64,000 bases of DNA from the NCBI GenBank assembly GCA_009363875.1, contig CM018695.1:41269150-41333149 (forward strand). Direction: 5' to 3'. The DNA comes from Mikania micrantha. Lineage: Eukaryota; Streptophyta; Magnoliopsida; Asterales; Asteraceae. Below are positions 42,513 to 53,536 of the stretch, piece after piece. How positions within the stretch are numbered: position 1 is the first letter of the stretch; each line of letters opens with the position of its first letter. Below the pieces are notes generated by a model. That model saw nothing but the letters and a program-made list of their open reading frames with translations. It had not been told where the DNA came from and did no database searches. A program made the position numbers and the translations under genes.

Positions 42513-45110
42513 TATCACACCCCCAAATTTCAACTAACGGAATCATACCGTTTGGGACGTGGCAAACCAGGATCTTAGATCATTAGACATAACGAAGACC
42601 TCTATATGATTTTCAAAACATACTTTGGTCTAAAACAGTAATATCAAAGTTCTAATGTTGCGGAAGCATTTTTAAAACAATAACAAACTTAACAGTTTGA
42701 AAACTGTAAATTACAAATCAAAGTCTAAAATGTTCAGATTCAAAACACAAGAATTGAAATATGCATGCGACTCCACATCCTAGTCCATGCTTGATTGCTC
42801 TTGTACCTTAACGTCCTGAGAAAACATGTAAATCAAGTCAACATAAAGGTTGGTGCATACACAGGTTTAAGTATTCAAATGTTTGAAACAACTGTTTGAA
42901 CAAAATGTTTGCAGATAACATAATCACACATGCATAGTCATGATAGCTAGTCATTTGTACTATTTACATAAGCGGTCGACACCGAAGCTGACTGTTGCAT
43001 GCTGTTGCATGTTTTGCCTTTCCACTATCGTCTAGCACAAACAATAGTAATGTGAATTGGCTAGTCAAACACTTGCGTAGATCCCATCTACCAAGTGAGG
43101 TTTGTCAACCCTAATAGATCTATTTCCGACTACCACGCTTTGCACTACAGCAAACTAAACGGTTCGAAATGTAAGGACTTGTAATGCTATGTTCGCACTT
43201 AATGTAAACAGCTAACTCATGCAAGTGATATGTATCTAAAAGCTTTGTTTGCACATGTTTTCTCCCCCAAAACAATAAAATAAGAAAAGGGGCCGTGTAC
43301 GCACCTTTGAGTGTAGCAGAATGATCAAACACACGTGTATTCGCGTAAACGAATCTTCTACGAAGAATCTGTGTGATAATAATACGTTGTGTTATTCGGA
43401 ATGTCGAGTCGTATTTGAAATCACATACGTGTCAACACACGTATGTTAGAGTGTTAGAAACGTGCATATAGAAATACGCGTGACTTTAAAATCGTTTAAT
43501 GAAATCATGTAATCGTATTCGATTATATTTAAATAAGCGTAATTATACGTGACTACGTTTTCGAGTTAAAATATGAATTTTATTATTTTATTATGTTCGA
43601 AATGAAGTTCTGGTTCCAACGCAACTGAAACGGGTCGAAACGGAGTTAGAACGAGTAAATTATGAGTTAAAAACCAAAATGGTTTTTAATTAAAAAGCCC
43701 AACAGAGGCAGGGTTCGAACCCTGGACCTCCTGGACCAACAACACGCGCCTAAACCAGCTGAACTAACTCAGATTTATTGTTATAGTTTGATTTCAATTG
43801 GTTTTAAACAACAGACAAGTGAGGTTTCCCTTTTGCCCCCATAACCGAACCAAAGACTACCCAGATGGTCCCTAATTCGAACCCGATCGGTCCTAAATCA
43901 ATGGGGTTATTGTTCTATGGATTCAAAGGACCATGTATGTGTTTTATTTAACTTAAACATTAGTCAACAAAAGTCCCAATTCGTCCCTTATATGCTTTTC
44001 GAACGTGGATACCAAATCTCACACCCAATTTCATCGAAATCGTTTAGATTGATCTGAAAAATCATATGGTACTCATTCAAAATGAAATTTCGAAAGTGTC
44101 TGTCCCAATTAATTCGAATATCAAATTCGTTTGGTTCGAAACCCCCAAAAAATGTTTTTCTTATGAACCCTAATGATCAAAATCATTAAATTCGTTGTTT
44201 TAGCATCAAATTAACATAGGATTTATCTTAATCAAAACTTTCTGAAACTGTTCATATCATTTAATTTCATTTTAAAACTTGTTCAAATAGAAACCCCCAA
44301 ATCATTGTATGTTAAGAACCCTAGAAATCGTTTTCCTACAATTCGTGATAGTTTTCTGAAATTGATACATGGTTTTCCATCAATCATGAATTTAGAAGTT
44401 GTATGTGATGTTTAATTTGTTTAACAATTTCGTTTAGTACGAAACCCCCAAAACATTTTCTTTCAAGAACCCTAGAAATCGAGTTCTTATAATTCGATGC
44501 TTGTGATCGAAACTAGGATAGGGTTATGCTTAATCGGGATCTTTAGGGTGTGTAGAAACAAAAACTTACTTGGTTTGGTGCCTAATTGATGTATCTCGAC
44601 TTCTAGGTTGAGTTTCGGCCAAGTCTCGATTGTGTTCTTCAATCCAGAACTTGTTGCTTCGAATTGTGATATGGAATAGGTTCTGAAAGTGCCGAATAGA
44701 GGTTCTGAAGATTCGATTTCGTGAATTATGATCGGATTTTACACATTTGGTATGTTTAGGTTACGGTTTCAACATTATTAACGATTTAATCCACTTAATT
44801 CGACAATTATGGGTTAATTAACTCTTGATAACCGATTATCATCATCATTGCAAGTTAATTGAAGCTTTAATTCGTTTAATTACTGGATTTGAATGCTAAT
44901 TCAAATTTTATTTTGATTTTAAGCGAATTTTGACTCTTAAAAGTCAAAATTGTGTATTTTATTTTAATTACATGATAAATCCTTACAATTCAAGTGTTTA
45001 TACACTTGCTTTTTCTATTCCAACCCTTGTAGTTTGTTTTTGTTTGATTTCGTATTATTTTGGTTAGTCTTGGGTTAACGGTGTTAACCCGAAATCGTCG
45101 GATTGTCACA
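42513..45110 (-). repeat. 5' LTR of the deleted element
   Basis: A 2.6-kb LTR. In minus sense it starts TGTGACAATCCGACGATTTC and ends GGGGGTGTGATA. Several near-repeats of CCCCCAAAA, then AAGAACCCTAGAAATCG, lie at 44150-44510. A tRNA-like segment lies at 43702-43771. A diverged relative is at 51206. Confidence 0.85.
43702..43771 (-). tRNA. tRNA-like segment inside an LTR
   Basis: In minus sense there is an A-box-like TTAGTTCAGCTGG, then 45 bases later a perfect T-arm (CAGGG TTCGAAC CCCTG). The anticodon stem and acceptor stem do not fold as I read it. It is probably a tRNA pseudogene or SINE head fixed in the LTR. Confidence 0.45.
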
Positions 45111-45115
45111 AATAA

Positions 45116-46030
45116 GATGGATAAACAATATCACAATTGTAACATAATATAAAATAAAATTCAGTTACTAAAAGGATATATATAGAATTAATAAAATGAA
45201 AACCCCCGTGAAAACAAGACAAAAATCATGTAAAAAAACGTATTTTTTTTGAAAATTTTTTACAGGTTTGTAGCACTATTAGACATATTTTTATAAAAAA
45301 ATAAAAAAAGTGCCAAGAATATTTTAAAAAAAAATTTTATAAACGCATGAAAACATACGTAACGCTGTGTCAGATCTGACGAAAATTTTTTCACGTTTTG
45401 TTACGTATGTTTGACATGGTTTTATAAAATATATTAACATTCCTAGTGTTAGTTTCGATTTTTTACAGACGTATCAGAACGTTTTTTAGAGTTATTACGT
45501 ATTTGATTTCTTATTATATTATCTTATAATAATTAAGAATTACGTATACTATAAATATCAAAAGTGGTGGACAAACAAAAGAGGGGGGAAATTTGTTGAG
45601 TAAATAGAACTTCTTTAATGAACTTATAAAAAAAGATTCTAATTATTAAGAACTCAACGAGACCTTCTCCCTCAAATCAGGCAAACAAAGAAGGGAATCC
45701 GTTAAGTTCTTTTTTAAAATATCTACTCGGTGTTTTTTTTTAATTTTTTATAAAAATGTGCCAAATAGTGTTACAAACCTGTAAAAAGAAATTTAAAAAA
45801 AAAAACGTTTTTTTACATGACTTGTCTTGTTTTCACAGTTTTCTTACGAAAAAGTGGTTTTCAAATTATCCTTACCATATATTTATAGGGCATGTATATT
45901 TTGGAAACACACTTGAGATCAAGAAACTATGTAAACCCAATACTTGGTCCACAATTTCCTGTATCATTTTTTTCTTTTTGTTAATCTAATTATCTTGAAA
46001 GACAAAAATGTCATTTACCTAACGTGTATT
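45116..46030. mobile_element. Fold-back element, about 650 bp, in AT-rich DNA
   Basis: Left arm about 45196-45320 (GTGAAAACAAGACAAAAATC, then ACAGGTTTGTAGCACTATTA). Right arm about 45735-45850 is its inverse (TAGTGTTACAAACCTGT, then GACTTGTCTTGTTTTCAC). The arms exceed 110 bp. No gene in the stretch. Confidence 0.7.
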
Positions 46031-46035
46031 ACCAT

Positions 46036-48219
46036 TGTAACAACCGGTTTTTTTTAATGAAATGTATTAGAAATAATCGTTAATTGAACGATTGTGATTG
46101 TTGTAATTTGAAAATATGTGTGAAATTATGAACGTGGGAGAAAACCGTGCGCGAAACGGAGTTACGGATTGTCCGGAATCGCGAAACAAAGAAAATTTCA
46201 AAGATAGTATGCTTTGGGACTCTTCGCGGTACGCCATAGTGGTTCTGAGGTTCTTTCGCGGTACGCAAAGAACCCAAAATATCTAAGAATCCCGAAATTC
46301 TTCGCGGTACACGAAGGCTCTATATGCCCTCCTTCGCGGTACGCGACGAGTGTGGCGGTTTGATGAATCAGGATTTAATTAGAAAACTTGCAGAAGAGTT
46401 TTCAAAAATCTTTCTCTCGATTTCTAAACACCCACATACGAAATTTGGGGCTGCCAAACTCAGATTTGAAGCTATTTAAACCCACGGATCGTACCAGAGA
46501 ACGTATCTGCAACTTCTGATCGTTGTTTTTGCGACTGAATATCCATTTGATTGGGTAACGATTCGTTTTATCCTACTAGTTTAATATTGTGTGAATTGAA
46601 TTTAGTTTTGAATGTAATACTACGATTATGGGTATTGATTATTGCCTAGTTGATGACTAGGGATTGTTAGAAACAAAGAACTTGATATTTTGACGGTGAA
46701 ATCTTTGTTTTGAAGCCGGTATAATGTCCGGTTGTTATGAAACCCATATCATGATGTGATAACTAGTAGGACGGGTAGATTATGATTTTAAATGAAATAT
46801 GGATTATGATCCATGAGTTATATTGATATGTGATGAATTGATGTTAAAAATTATTAATAGTTATGATCATAAATGAATTTTGAATAATAGAAATGATTAA
46901 AGATCGCAACTAATATAATGAACATTAATTAATTTGATGAAATGCCTAAGGGAGGCATGAGATGTGATAATTGACTAAAACTTGCTAAACGTAATAAGAT
47001 AGAGTCAGTTATGTGATAAATTGACTTGGAACAAGTCAAATCAATCAATTGTGTTAAACTTGATTGTATGTGTTATAAGTGTTGAAACTAGTTGTATATG
47101 TATTTTGCAACTAGGTGGTGGTAGTGGAAGTCAAACCACTAGTCATAGAGCAGGAAAGGAGCCTGCAGTTGCTAATCCTTTATCTGATTAAGGTAAGTAA
47201 TCCCACAACTATGACATCATATAATGAACATTGAAGTTGTTGTTGAATAAATTGTATGATAAATATGGCATTGGTGATAGGGGAAAGTTGAATAATAAAA
47301 GTTCAACAACCTATGATAAATCCAATACCTTGGTGAATTAAAGTGTGGGAACTCTGTGATGGAAGTGCCGGTGGGTGAACATCATAGTAATTTGATTGAA
47401 TTATTTATGACTCCACAATGGTGGATAGCCAGAGGTGCTGGCAATTGTCTTAGATGGAAGTACTCGTGGGTGAACATCTTAAGACTTAAATTATTTATGA
47501 CTCCACAATGGTGGATAGCCAGAGGTGCTGGCAATTGTCTTAGATGGAAGTACCTGTGGGTGAACATCTTAAGACTTGAATTATTTAACTCCACAATGGT
47601 GGATAGCTAGAGGTGCTAGCAATTTTGTCTTAGATGGAAGTACCGGTGGGTGAACATCTCAAGACTTGAACTAATTATGATACCACAACTGTGTGAATAG
47701 TCAGAGGTGCTGACAAATAGCTATGGTGGAAGTACAAGAATGTGAACACCATAGTGTAATTTTGATTAAACTATTGTGAACAATAGTTGATGATTGGTAA
47801 TATGATATTATTACATTGTGAGTGTCAACTCGAATAGAAATGACTCAGTATGAATATTGATTGTGAAAAATGTATTTTTACATTTTGTTGTGCAAAAGCA
47901 TTGGGGTTTACTTACTTAGTTCTTATGAACTAATGGGAATTATTGTGTGATGTTTGTAGGTCAAACATGACGGACACGGCTGTAAGGATCGAGGTGGATC
48001 AGGAATCGAATGAACAAACCTTGTTACAGACTTTCTAACTTTTGGGTTAAACGTACTTATGTAAATAAGTACTGTAAAATGTGTGACATATTGATGTTTG
48101 TTTTAAACTTTGTGTAATATTGTTAAATGAAGAAGGTCAAACAAGGTTTTGAAAATGAAAATTTGTTAGGACCAACTCTGATATTATGGAAAATGATTGA
48201 ATAGTAACCGGGGGTTACA
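46036..48219 (+). mobile_element. Solo LTR with target duplication ACCAT
   Basis: A 2184-bp LTR from TGTAACAACCGG to CCGGGGGTTACA with a perfect 5-bp duplication ACCAT (46031-46035 and 48220-48224). No internal region is left, so it arose by LTR-LTR recombination. Four GCGGTACGC-type motifs lie at 46205-46345. A 90-bp tandem array lies at 47356-47760. Orientation + is inferred from similarity of its 3' part to other LTR 3' ends here. Confidence 0.9.
47356..47760 (+). repeat. 90-bp tandem repeat in the solo LTR
   Basis: About four and a half units of 88-92 bp (core CTCCACAATGGTGGATAGCC, then GAGGTGCTGGCAATTGTCTT, GTGGGTGAACATCTTAAGAC). Units start near 47411, 47501, 47589 and 47681, and the last is the most diverged. 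Confidence 0.88.
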
Positions 48220-48224
48220 ACCAT

Positions 48225-49263
48225 ACACTATTTTATTAATCAATTACCTTCCCTCTCATCAAATTCAACTCAAAAATCAAATTATGAATTATTTCCTTCC
48301 TTTTCTTTACCCTCTAGATTTTTTAAGAATTTTTTTTACTTTTGCTGGTTGAATTTAATTAGTGACGTGGTTACATCTATGTTACGATTTTCGAGGATTA
48401 TGTGTTTATTTATTGTTTATCCTAACACCTTGCTTAATTTATATATATTTACACTTTTACTATTTTTTTTGCCAACCACTACTTTGTTTTTACCATTCAT
48501 TTTCAAGCATGTTAAACTCTAAAAAAAAGATTCCAATATCCGTTAAAGAAGAAGAGCAGAAGCTAAACCAAATCCTTGTCACATGGCAAAGTTCGTACCT
48601 AGAAAGCTTGCTAAAAGTTCGCACAATGATCCAACATCTTTTGTAAAAACAAGTTATCACCCACGTCCCTTTGAATTTTAGTTTTGTCCTCTGTGAATGT
48701 TGTATAAAGATTTTTATAATTTGCCTTTTTTTTATATAGTACACATGCATTTAAGGATTCTTTGTTTCCTAAGTAGTCAATCAAGTAATATATTGTACAT
48801 TTGTACTTTATATTAAGCAATTAAGCAACATATGTCTTCTTAGTTTAGCTCCTTTAAATTGAAATTCTGATTAAAATTCTGGTCACAGTTCCGGCAGGCG
48901 ATCCGGATAATAGATAATATTCAGGCTAAAACTCAGTTCACAGTTCTCGCAATATATCAGGGAAAGAGCATGCGATTATCCCGGTATATTATCTTGCTAA
49001 ACGTTCGGTCTAATTTCCGGGAAAATTCTTACAAAATTAATTTATAGTCAATTAATTACGAAACTAATTTCTGGCTTAATCGCTGGTCAATAAGAACCGA
49101 ATTTCGTTACATCAATGTTACTTCTACGCGATAATTAGAAACTTAATTTCGTTAAATAGTGTAATTGTGTATTATATCTTATTTTGTTAATAATTAGAAA
49201 CTTAATTTTGATACATCAATGTCAAATCCTTGCAATCTAAAACATGTTACACAAATGTTACGT
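48225..49263. other. Intergenic DNA
   Basis: No gene is supported. GTTACA-containing sequence starts near 49110. Confidence 0.45.
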
Positions 49264-50172
49264 TATTTACATTGTTTTGTTTTTTATATTTTGCAAGCTG
49301 AAAACGTGTTAGACTCATGTTACACTGATGTAAACATTGTTATATTTAATTTTTAATTACTTTATAGTACATATCATCAATTATTTCATAATTTTAAATA
49401 CAAAACTTTGCATTAATTGTACTATTGTACTCTTAATTTTTTTGATGCAGCCTTCTTTAACACTTCATTATTTTGTTGTGTTTTTTAGGTTTTTATTTTG
49501 TTTGAATGATATATTTCATATAATACAAACTGAAATGTGTTATACTGAATTTTTTGTATCCAAAATTTGAACAATCATGCGTGCTTTGAATTTTTACCTT
49601 GTTACAATAATGATACATAATAAAATTCTGTTCTAGATTGTTTACAACTTTTATGTAATTTGTGTTATTTGTTATAGGATATTCGTACCTTTCATATCAT
49701 TTTGGCACCTTTTCTTTAATTCTATAATTTTTAAAAAAAATTATAACATTATTGTAACATGAAATGTTACACTAATGTTATATTATTTACTTTGTTTTGT
49801 TCTTCATATCTAGCATGCTAAAACTTGTTGCACTAATGTTAGACTAATGTGTATGTTTTTATATTTAATTTTTAATTACTTTATAGTACATATCATTAAT
49901 TGTACAATTGTACACTTTTGATTTTCTTAATGTAGCCTTCTATAACACTCAATTATTTTGTTTTGTTTTTTTGGTATTTATTTTGTTTGAATGATATGTT
50001 TTATATCATGCAAACTAAACATGCTACACTGAACTTTTTAATCCAAAATTTGAACATTCATGTGTGCTTCGAATTTTTACCTTGTTACAGTGATGCTACA
50101 CATTACATTTCAGTTCTAGATCATTTACGACTTTTATTTTTTTGTGTTATTTTGTTGCAGGATGTGCGTGAT
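49264..50172. repeat. Diverged tandem duplication rich in GTTAC
   Basis: The segment 49264-49690 recurs at 49790-50172, offset about 526 bp near the start and 480 bp near the end. Shared blocks: TTTAATTTTTAATTACTTTA, TTTTATTTTGTTTGAATGAT, GAATTTTTACCTTGTTACA. Many copies of ATGTTAC/GTAACAT lie in and around it (49110-50660). No coding frame is conserved between the two copies. Confidence 0.65.
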
Positions 50173-51205
50173 ATATTGATGTTACATTATATATATGCAG
50201 TTAATTTATCCTTGAAAATGGTCCTAAAAATTTGAATATTTTTTACCTTGTTACAGTAACGTTACACAATACAAATTAGGTTTTAGGTCACTTGAAACCT
50301 AAAATTGCTTTAAAAACAGGTTTCTAACTTGTTAAGAACTGACAATAGTTTAGTTAACTGATTTTTTGTGCATCTCTAGTTACACTTAGTGTACATATAT
50401 GTAAAACTTGAAACATAATGTTACATATATATAAAAGAAAATATTTCAAAGACATTCAAACTTACATGTAGCTTTTATGTAACATATATGTAACAGTTTG
50501 ATTACGTATATAAAATTAATAAAAAGAAACCATGTTGCATATACATTACATACTTGTACAATATAAGTTACATAATGGTAACAAAATCAAAATGACTTCA
50601 AATTTTATTCAAGAACACATGCAAACATAATTTTGCATAATGAATAATGTAACTTCGATGTAACAAAATGCACCCCAATTAACAAAACTTGAAAAATACA
50701 AAGCAGACTTACCCATGTAATTAAACAAAGCAGACATCTTAGAAACAACCGTCAATAACTTAACAAAAAGACCAGATCTTTCACCAAAAAAAACACAAAA
50801 AATACCAAAAAAGAACTTAAGCTCCCGACCAAATATATTCAAGATTAGGCTGCACTCACAAAGAAACCCTCTACTATCAAGCAGCTTGGCAAAAATCAGC
50901 AAGAATTAAAGACCAGTTTAGAAAATGATAGGTTTTTTCACGACTCTAGTCGCTTCTCCGCGGGTTTTTGCTGAAAATCCTGCTGATTCTTCTCCGGTGG
51001 GTTTGCTGAAAATCCTGGTCACTTAAGCTCCTCCCTTCCTCTTCGCTGCTTCTTAGATAGGGTGGTTTCTCCGCGATTGGTTTGATTCGGGTCGTCCGGT
51101 TCGGTGGGGTTTTTCATGTTCGTCGTGGGTTGTCGACACCCTTCTGGCTTCCTGTTTAGTTATCATTTTGCTGAAACTGTAAATGGCTGTGTGGAGTTCG
51201 TGATT
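50173..51205. other. Intergenic DNA
   Basis: Continues the GTTAC-rich sequence to about 50660. The part at 50940-51180 is GC-richer with a small repeat (GGGTTTTTGCTGAAAATCCT and GGGTTTGCTGAAAATCCTGG). No gene. Confidence 0.4.
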
Positions 51206-51790
51206 TGTGAAAATCCGACATTTCGGGTTACCCTTGTTAACCAAAAACTAACAGAAACGACATGAAATCATAAAAAAATCAAACTAGAGGGTTTAGATTT
51301 GAACAAAATACGTATATAAACACTAAAATAACAAGGGTTAAACTTGCAATACATTGAAATGCCCAATTTTGACTTTTACAAGTCAAATTTCGAGTGGATC
51401 ATCAATTGAAACATAAATTCACATTAAACCAAGTTTTAACCTAAATTAAATCAGTAGTTATCATCATATTGATGATGATAAACAGTTAACACACGTTATT
51501 GAGCCATAAATTATCGAATTAAACCCATGGAAGCTCAAAAGCTTAAAACCGTCACTAGTGATCATCAAACGCACATCATTCGACTTTAACATTCCAAATT
51601 GAACTCCCAGAACCCTCAATCGGCACACTTAGGAACTTTAGCTCACACCAATTCGATCTTAGAAGCTTGGATTGAAGAAAGCGATCGAGAGCCGGTTGAA
51701 ACTCATGCTATTAGTCGATCTCTTTCAATTGGACATCAAACCAGGTAATAATTAACTCCTACACTACCTAAAGGTGCCGACTAAGCAAAG
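51206..51790 (+). mobile_element. LTR fragment related to the 42.5-45.1 kb LTR, opposite orientation
   Basis: Starts TGTGAAAATCCGACATTTCG. It tracks the reverse complement of 45110 downward (AATTTTGACTTTTA, TGATGATGATAA, ATTATCGAATTAA). It ends undefined near 51790, with no second edge. Confidence 0.65.
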
Positions 51791-51919
51791 CCCTATGGCA
51801 ATTTGGGGTTCTAAAAAGCTGACATAGATGTTACGGGTATCCTTTTTTTTTGTAAGATGGGTATCATTTTTTTGTAACTTGGTTCACATCTTACATTTAG
51901 TAATTTATACATTTTCCAT
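51791..51919. other. Junction DNA before the organelle mosaic
   Basis: Two T/G-rich repeats (GGGTATCCTTTTTTTTTGTA and GGGTATCATTTTTTTGTA). No gene. Confidence 0.35.
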
Positions 51920-52009
51920 AAAGGAGCCGAATGAAACCAAAGTTTCATGTTCGGTTTTGAATTAGAGACGTTAAAAATGATGAATCGACTTCGACTATAA
52001 CCCCTAGCC
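51920..52009 (+). pseudogene. trnG-UCC: Plastid trnG-UCC intron 3' end (domains V and VI)
   Basis: GAGCCGAATG...CATGTTCGGTTTT at 51924-51958 folds as group II domain V. Then comes domain VI (AGAGACGTTAAAAATGATGA) and the start of the tRNA 3' exon (CCCTAGCC at about 52002). The rest of the exon is missing. Confidence 0.75.
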
Positions 52010-52136
52010 CTTAATGATCAAAAAATTGACTAATAAGTCGTTTCATGGCAGTTCCGTCTATCACTTTATTGTGAAAGACCTGAGTGGGCCATTCTGCCAT
52101 CAGTACCTCCATATTGCGTTGCGCTGAGTAGAATTT

Positions 52137-52747
52137 GTGGTCCGGTACTAGATGTAGCTTTTCCGCCAGGCAAAATGCCTAATACTTATAATGCTCAGGT
52201 AGTTAAGGGTCGAGATACTATTGGTCTACCAATTAATGTGACTTGTGAGGTACGACAATTATTAGGAAATAATCGAGTTAGAGCCGTAGCTATGAGTGCT
52301 ACAGACGGTCTAACGAGAGGAATGGTCGTAATTGATACAGGAGCTCCGCTAAGTGTTCCGGTCGGTGGAGCGACTCTCTGACAAATTTTCAACATGCTTG
52401 GGGAGCCTATTGATAATTTAGGTCTTGTAGATAGTAGCACAACATTTCCTATTCATAGATCCACGTCTGCCTTTATACAGTTAGATACAAAATTATCTAT
52501 TTTTGAAATCGGATTAAAGTAGTAGATCTTTTAGCCCCTTATCGCCGTGGAGGAAAAATCAGACTATTCAAGGGAGCTGGCGCGGGTAAAACAGTACTCA
52601 TTATAGAATTGATTAACAATAGTGCCAAAGATCACGGAGGCGTATCTGTATTTGGCGGAGTCGGTGAACGGACTTGTGAAGAAAATGATCTTTACATGGA
52701 AATAAAAGAATCTGGAGTAATTAATGAACAAAATATTGCAAAATCAA
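52137..52747 (+). pseudogene. atpB: atpB fragment (plastid ATP synthase beta)
   Basis: About 200 codons of the CF1 beta subunit: GPVLDVAFPPGKMPN, then LLGNNRVRAVAMSATDGLTR, DTGAPLSVPVGGATL, the P-loop region and GGVSVFGGVGERT. A TGA at 52379 and a frame slip near 52515 break it. The P-loop reads GAGAGKT, where the family has GGAGVGKT. Beyond ENIAKSI the sequence jumps to trnK. Confidence 0.9.
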
Positions 52748-52752
52748 TCCAT

Positions 52753-52787
52753 CCGACTAGTTCCGGGTTCGAATCCCGGGCAATCCA
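52753..52787 (+). tRNA. trnK-UUU: trnK-UUU 3' exon fragment (plastid)
   Basis: CCGACTAGTTCCGGGTTCGA then ATCCCGGGCAATCCA is the 3' exon of intron-split plastid trnK, with one change in the acceptor (CAACCCA expected). It is fused to atpB, which is distant in plastid genomes. Not a functional tRNA. Confidence 0.85.
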
Positions 52788-52967
52788 TTGTCATAGTTTA
52801 ATTCTACTATATTAGATGTATAGTGATTATATGTGGATATTGTATAGAAATTTTTGCAAAATGCTTTTTTATTTACAAAAAATTTTAGTTCTCAATATTA
52901 AAAAAAATAATTAATAACAAGATGTGCATGCCATGCTTCACGGCGGTATGAACCAAAGAATATTTAA

Positions 52968-53324
52968 GGCATGTTTAGGATTATTTATTTAACTTCAAAA
53001 AAACTTTTTGTTAAAAGTGTTTTTCAACTTATAACCTTTTAAAATGAAGTTTTCAAAAAATTGTTTGGATTAACTTTGATATGTAAATAATCAATAAGTC
53101 AATAAGTTACTTGAATTAGCTTTTAAAAAAGTGTTTTAATTAGTTTTTAACCTATTATATCAAAAAACATTTCTAAAAGGCACAAATTATAACTTTTTAA
53201 TCTTACTCAAAAAATTAAAATAAAAAGTTCTTTTAACATTGCCAAACATTTTTTTAACTTACTGACTTTTTCATAAAGCAAATACGTTAATAAGTTACTT
53301 TCAAATGAAATCTCAAACATGCAC
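52968..53324. mobile_element. MITE with GGCATGTTT ends
   Basis: A 357-bp element with inverted ends GGCATGTTTAGGATT and AATCTCAAACATGCAC, between TTAA copies (52964-52967, 53325-53328). The ends and target site suit a PIF/Harbinger (Tourist-like) MITE. It lies 180 bp from the organelle mosaic. Confidence 0.75.
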
Positions 53325-53536
53325 TTAATCGGGAATTTACCGATTTTAAAAAATTCTAACAAAATTTTCGTTTTAAATCAGAGATAAACCAATTTTTGGA
53401 AAAATGTAAACGTATACACAAACACAGTTATAAAGCAAACCTAAAATCACCTCACACAATAACTGAAATAAATAGAATAATAAAAAAATGGGAGAAGAAG
53501 GACTCGAATTTGGGTTGAGAAGAGGGAGAAAGAACT

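Larger units (their letters stand above)
40951..45110 (-). mobile_element. Internally deleted LTR retrotransposon with target duplication
   Basis: A 4160-bp insertion flanked by AATAA (40946-40950 and 45111-45115). In minus orientation: full 5' LTR (45110 to 42513, about 2.6 kb), PBS, a short internal region with one acidic ORF, then only the last 650 bp of the 3' LTR (41601 to 40951), which matches 42513-43161 almost base for base. The rest of the internal region and the first 1.9 kb of the 3' LTR are gone. No protease, RT or integrase is present. The LTR ends (TGTGACAATCCG) suggest Ty3/gypsy. Confidence 0.88.

Noticed and set aside
47356..47610. 84-codon ORF in the solo LTR
   Set aside because: It is a read-through of the 90-bp tandem repeat, with a frame open by chance and no conservation in the last unit.
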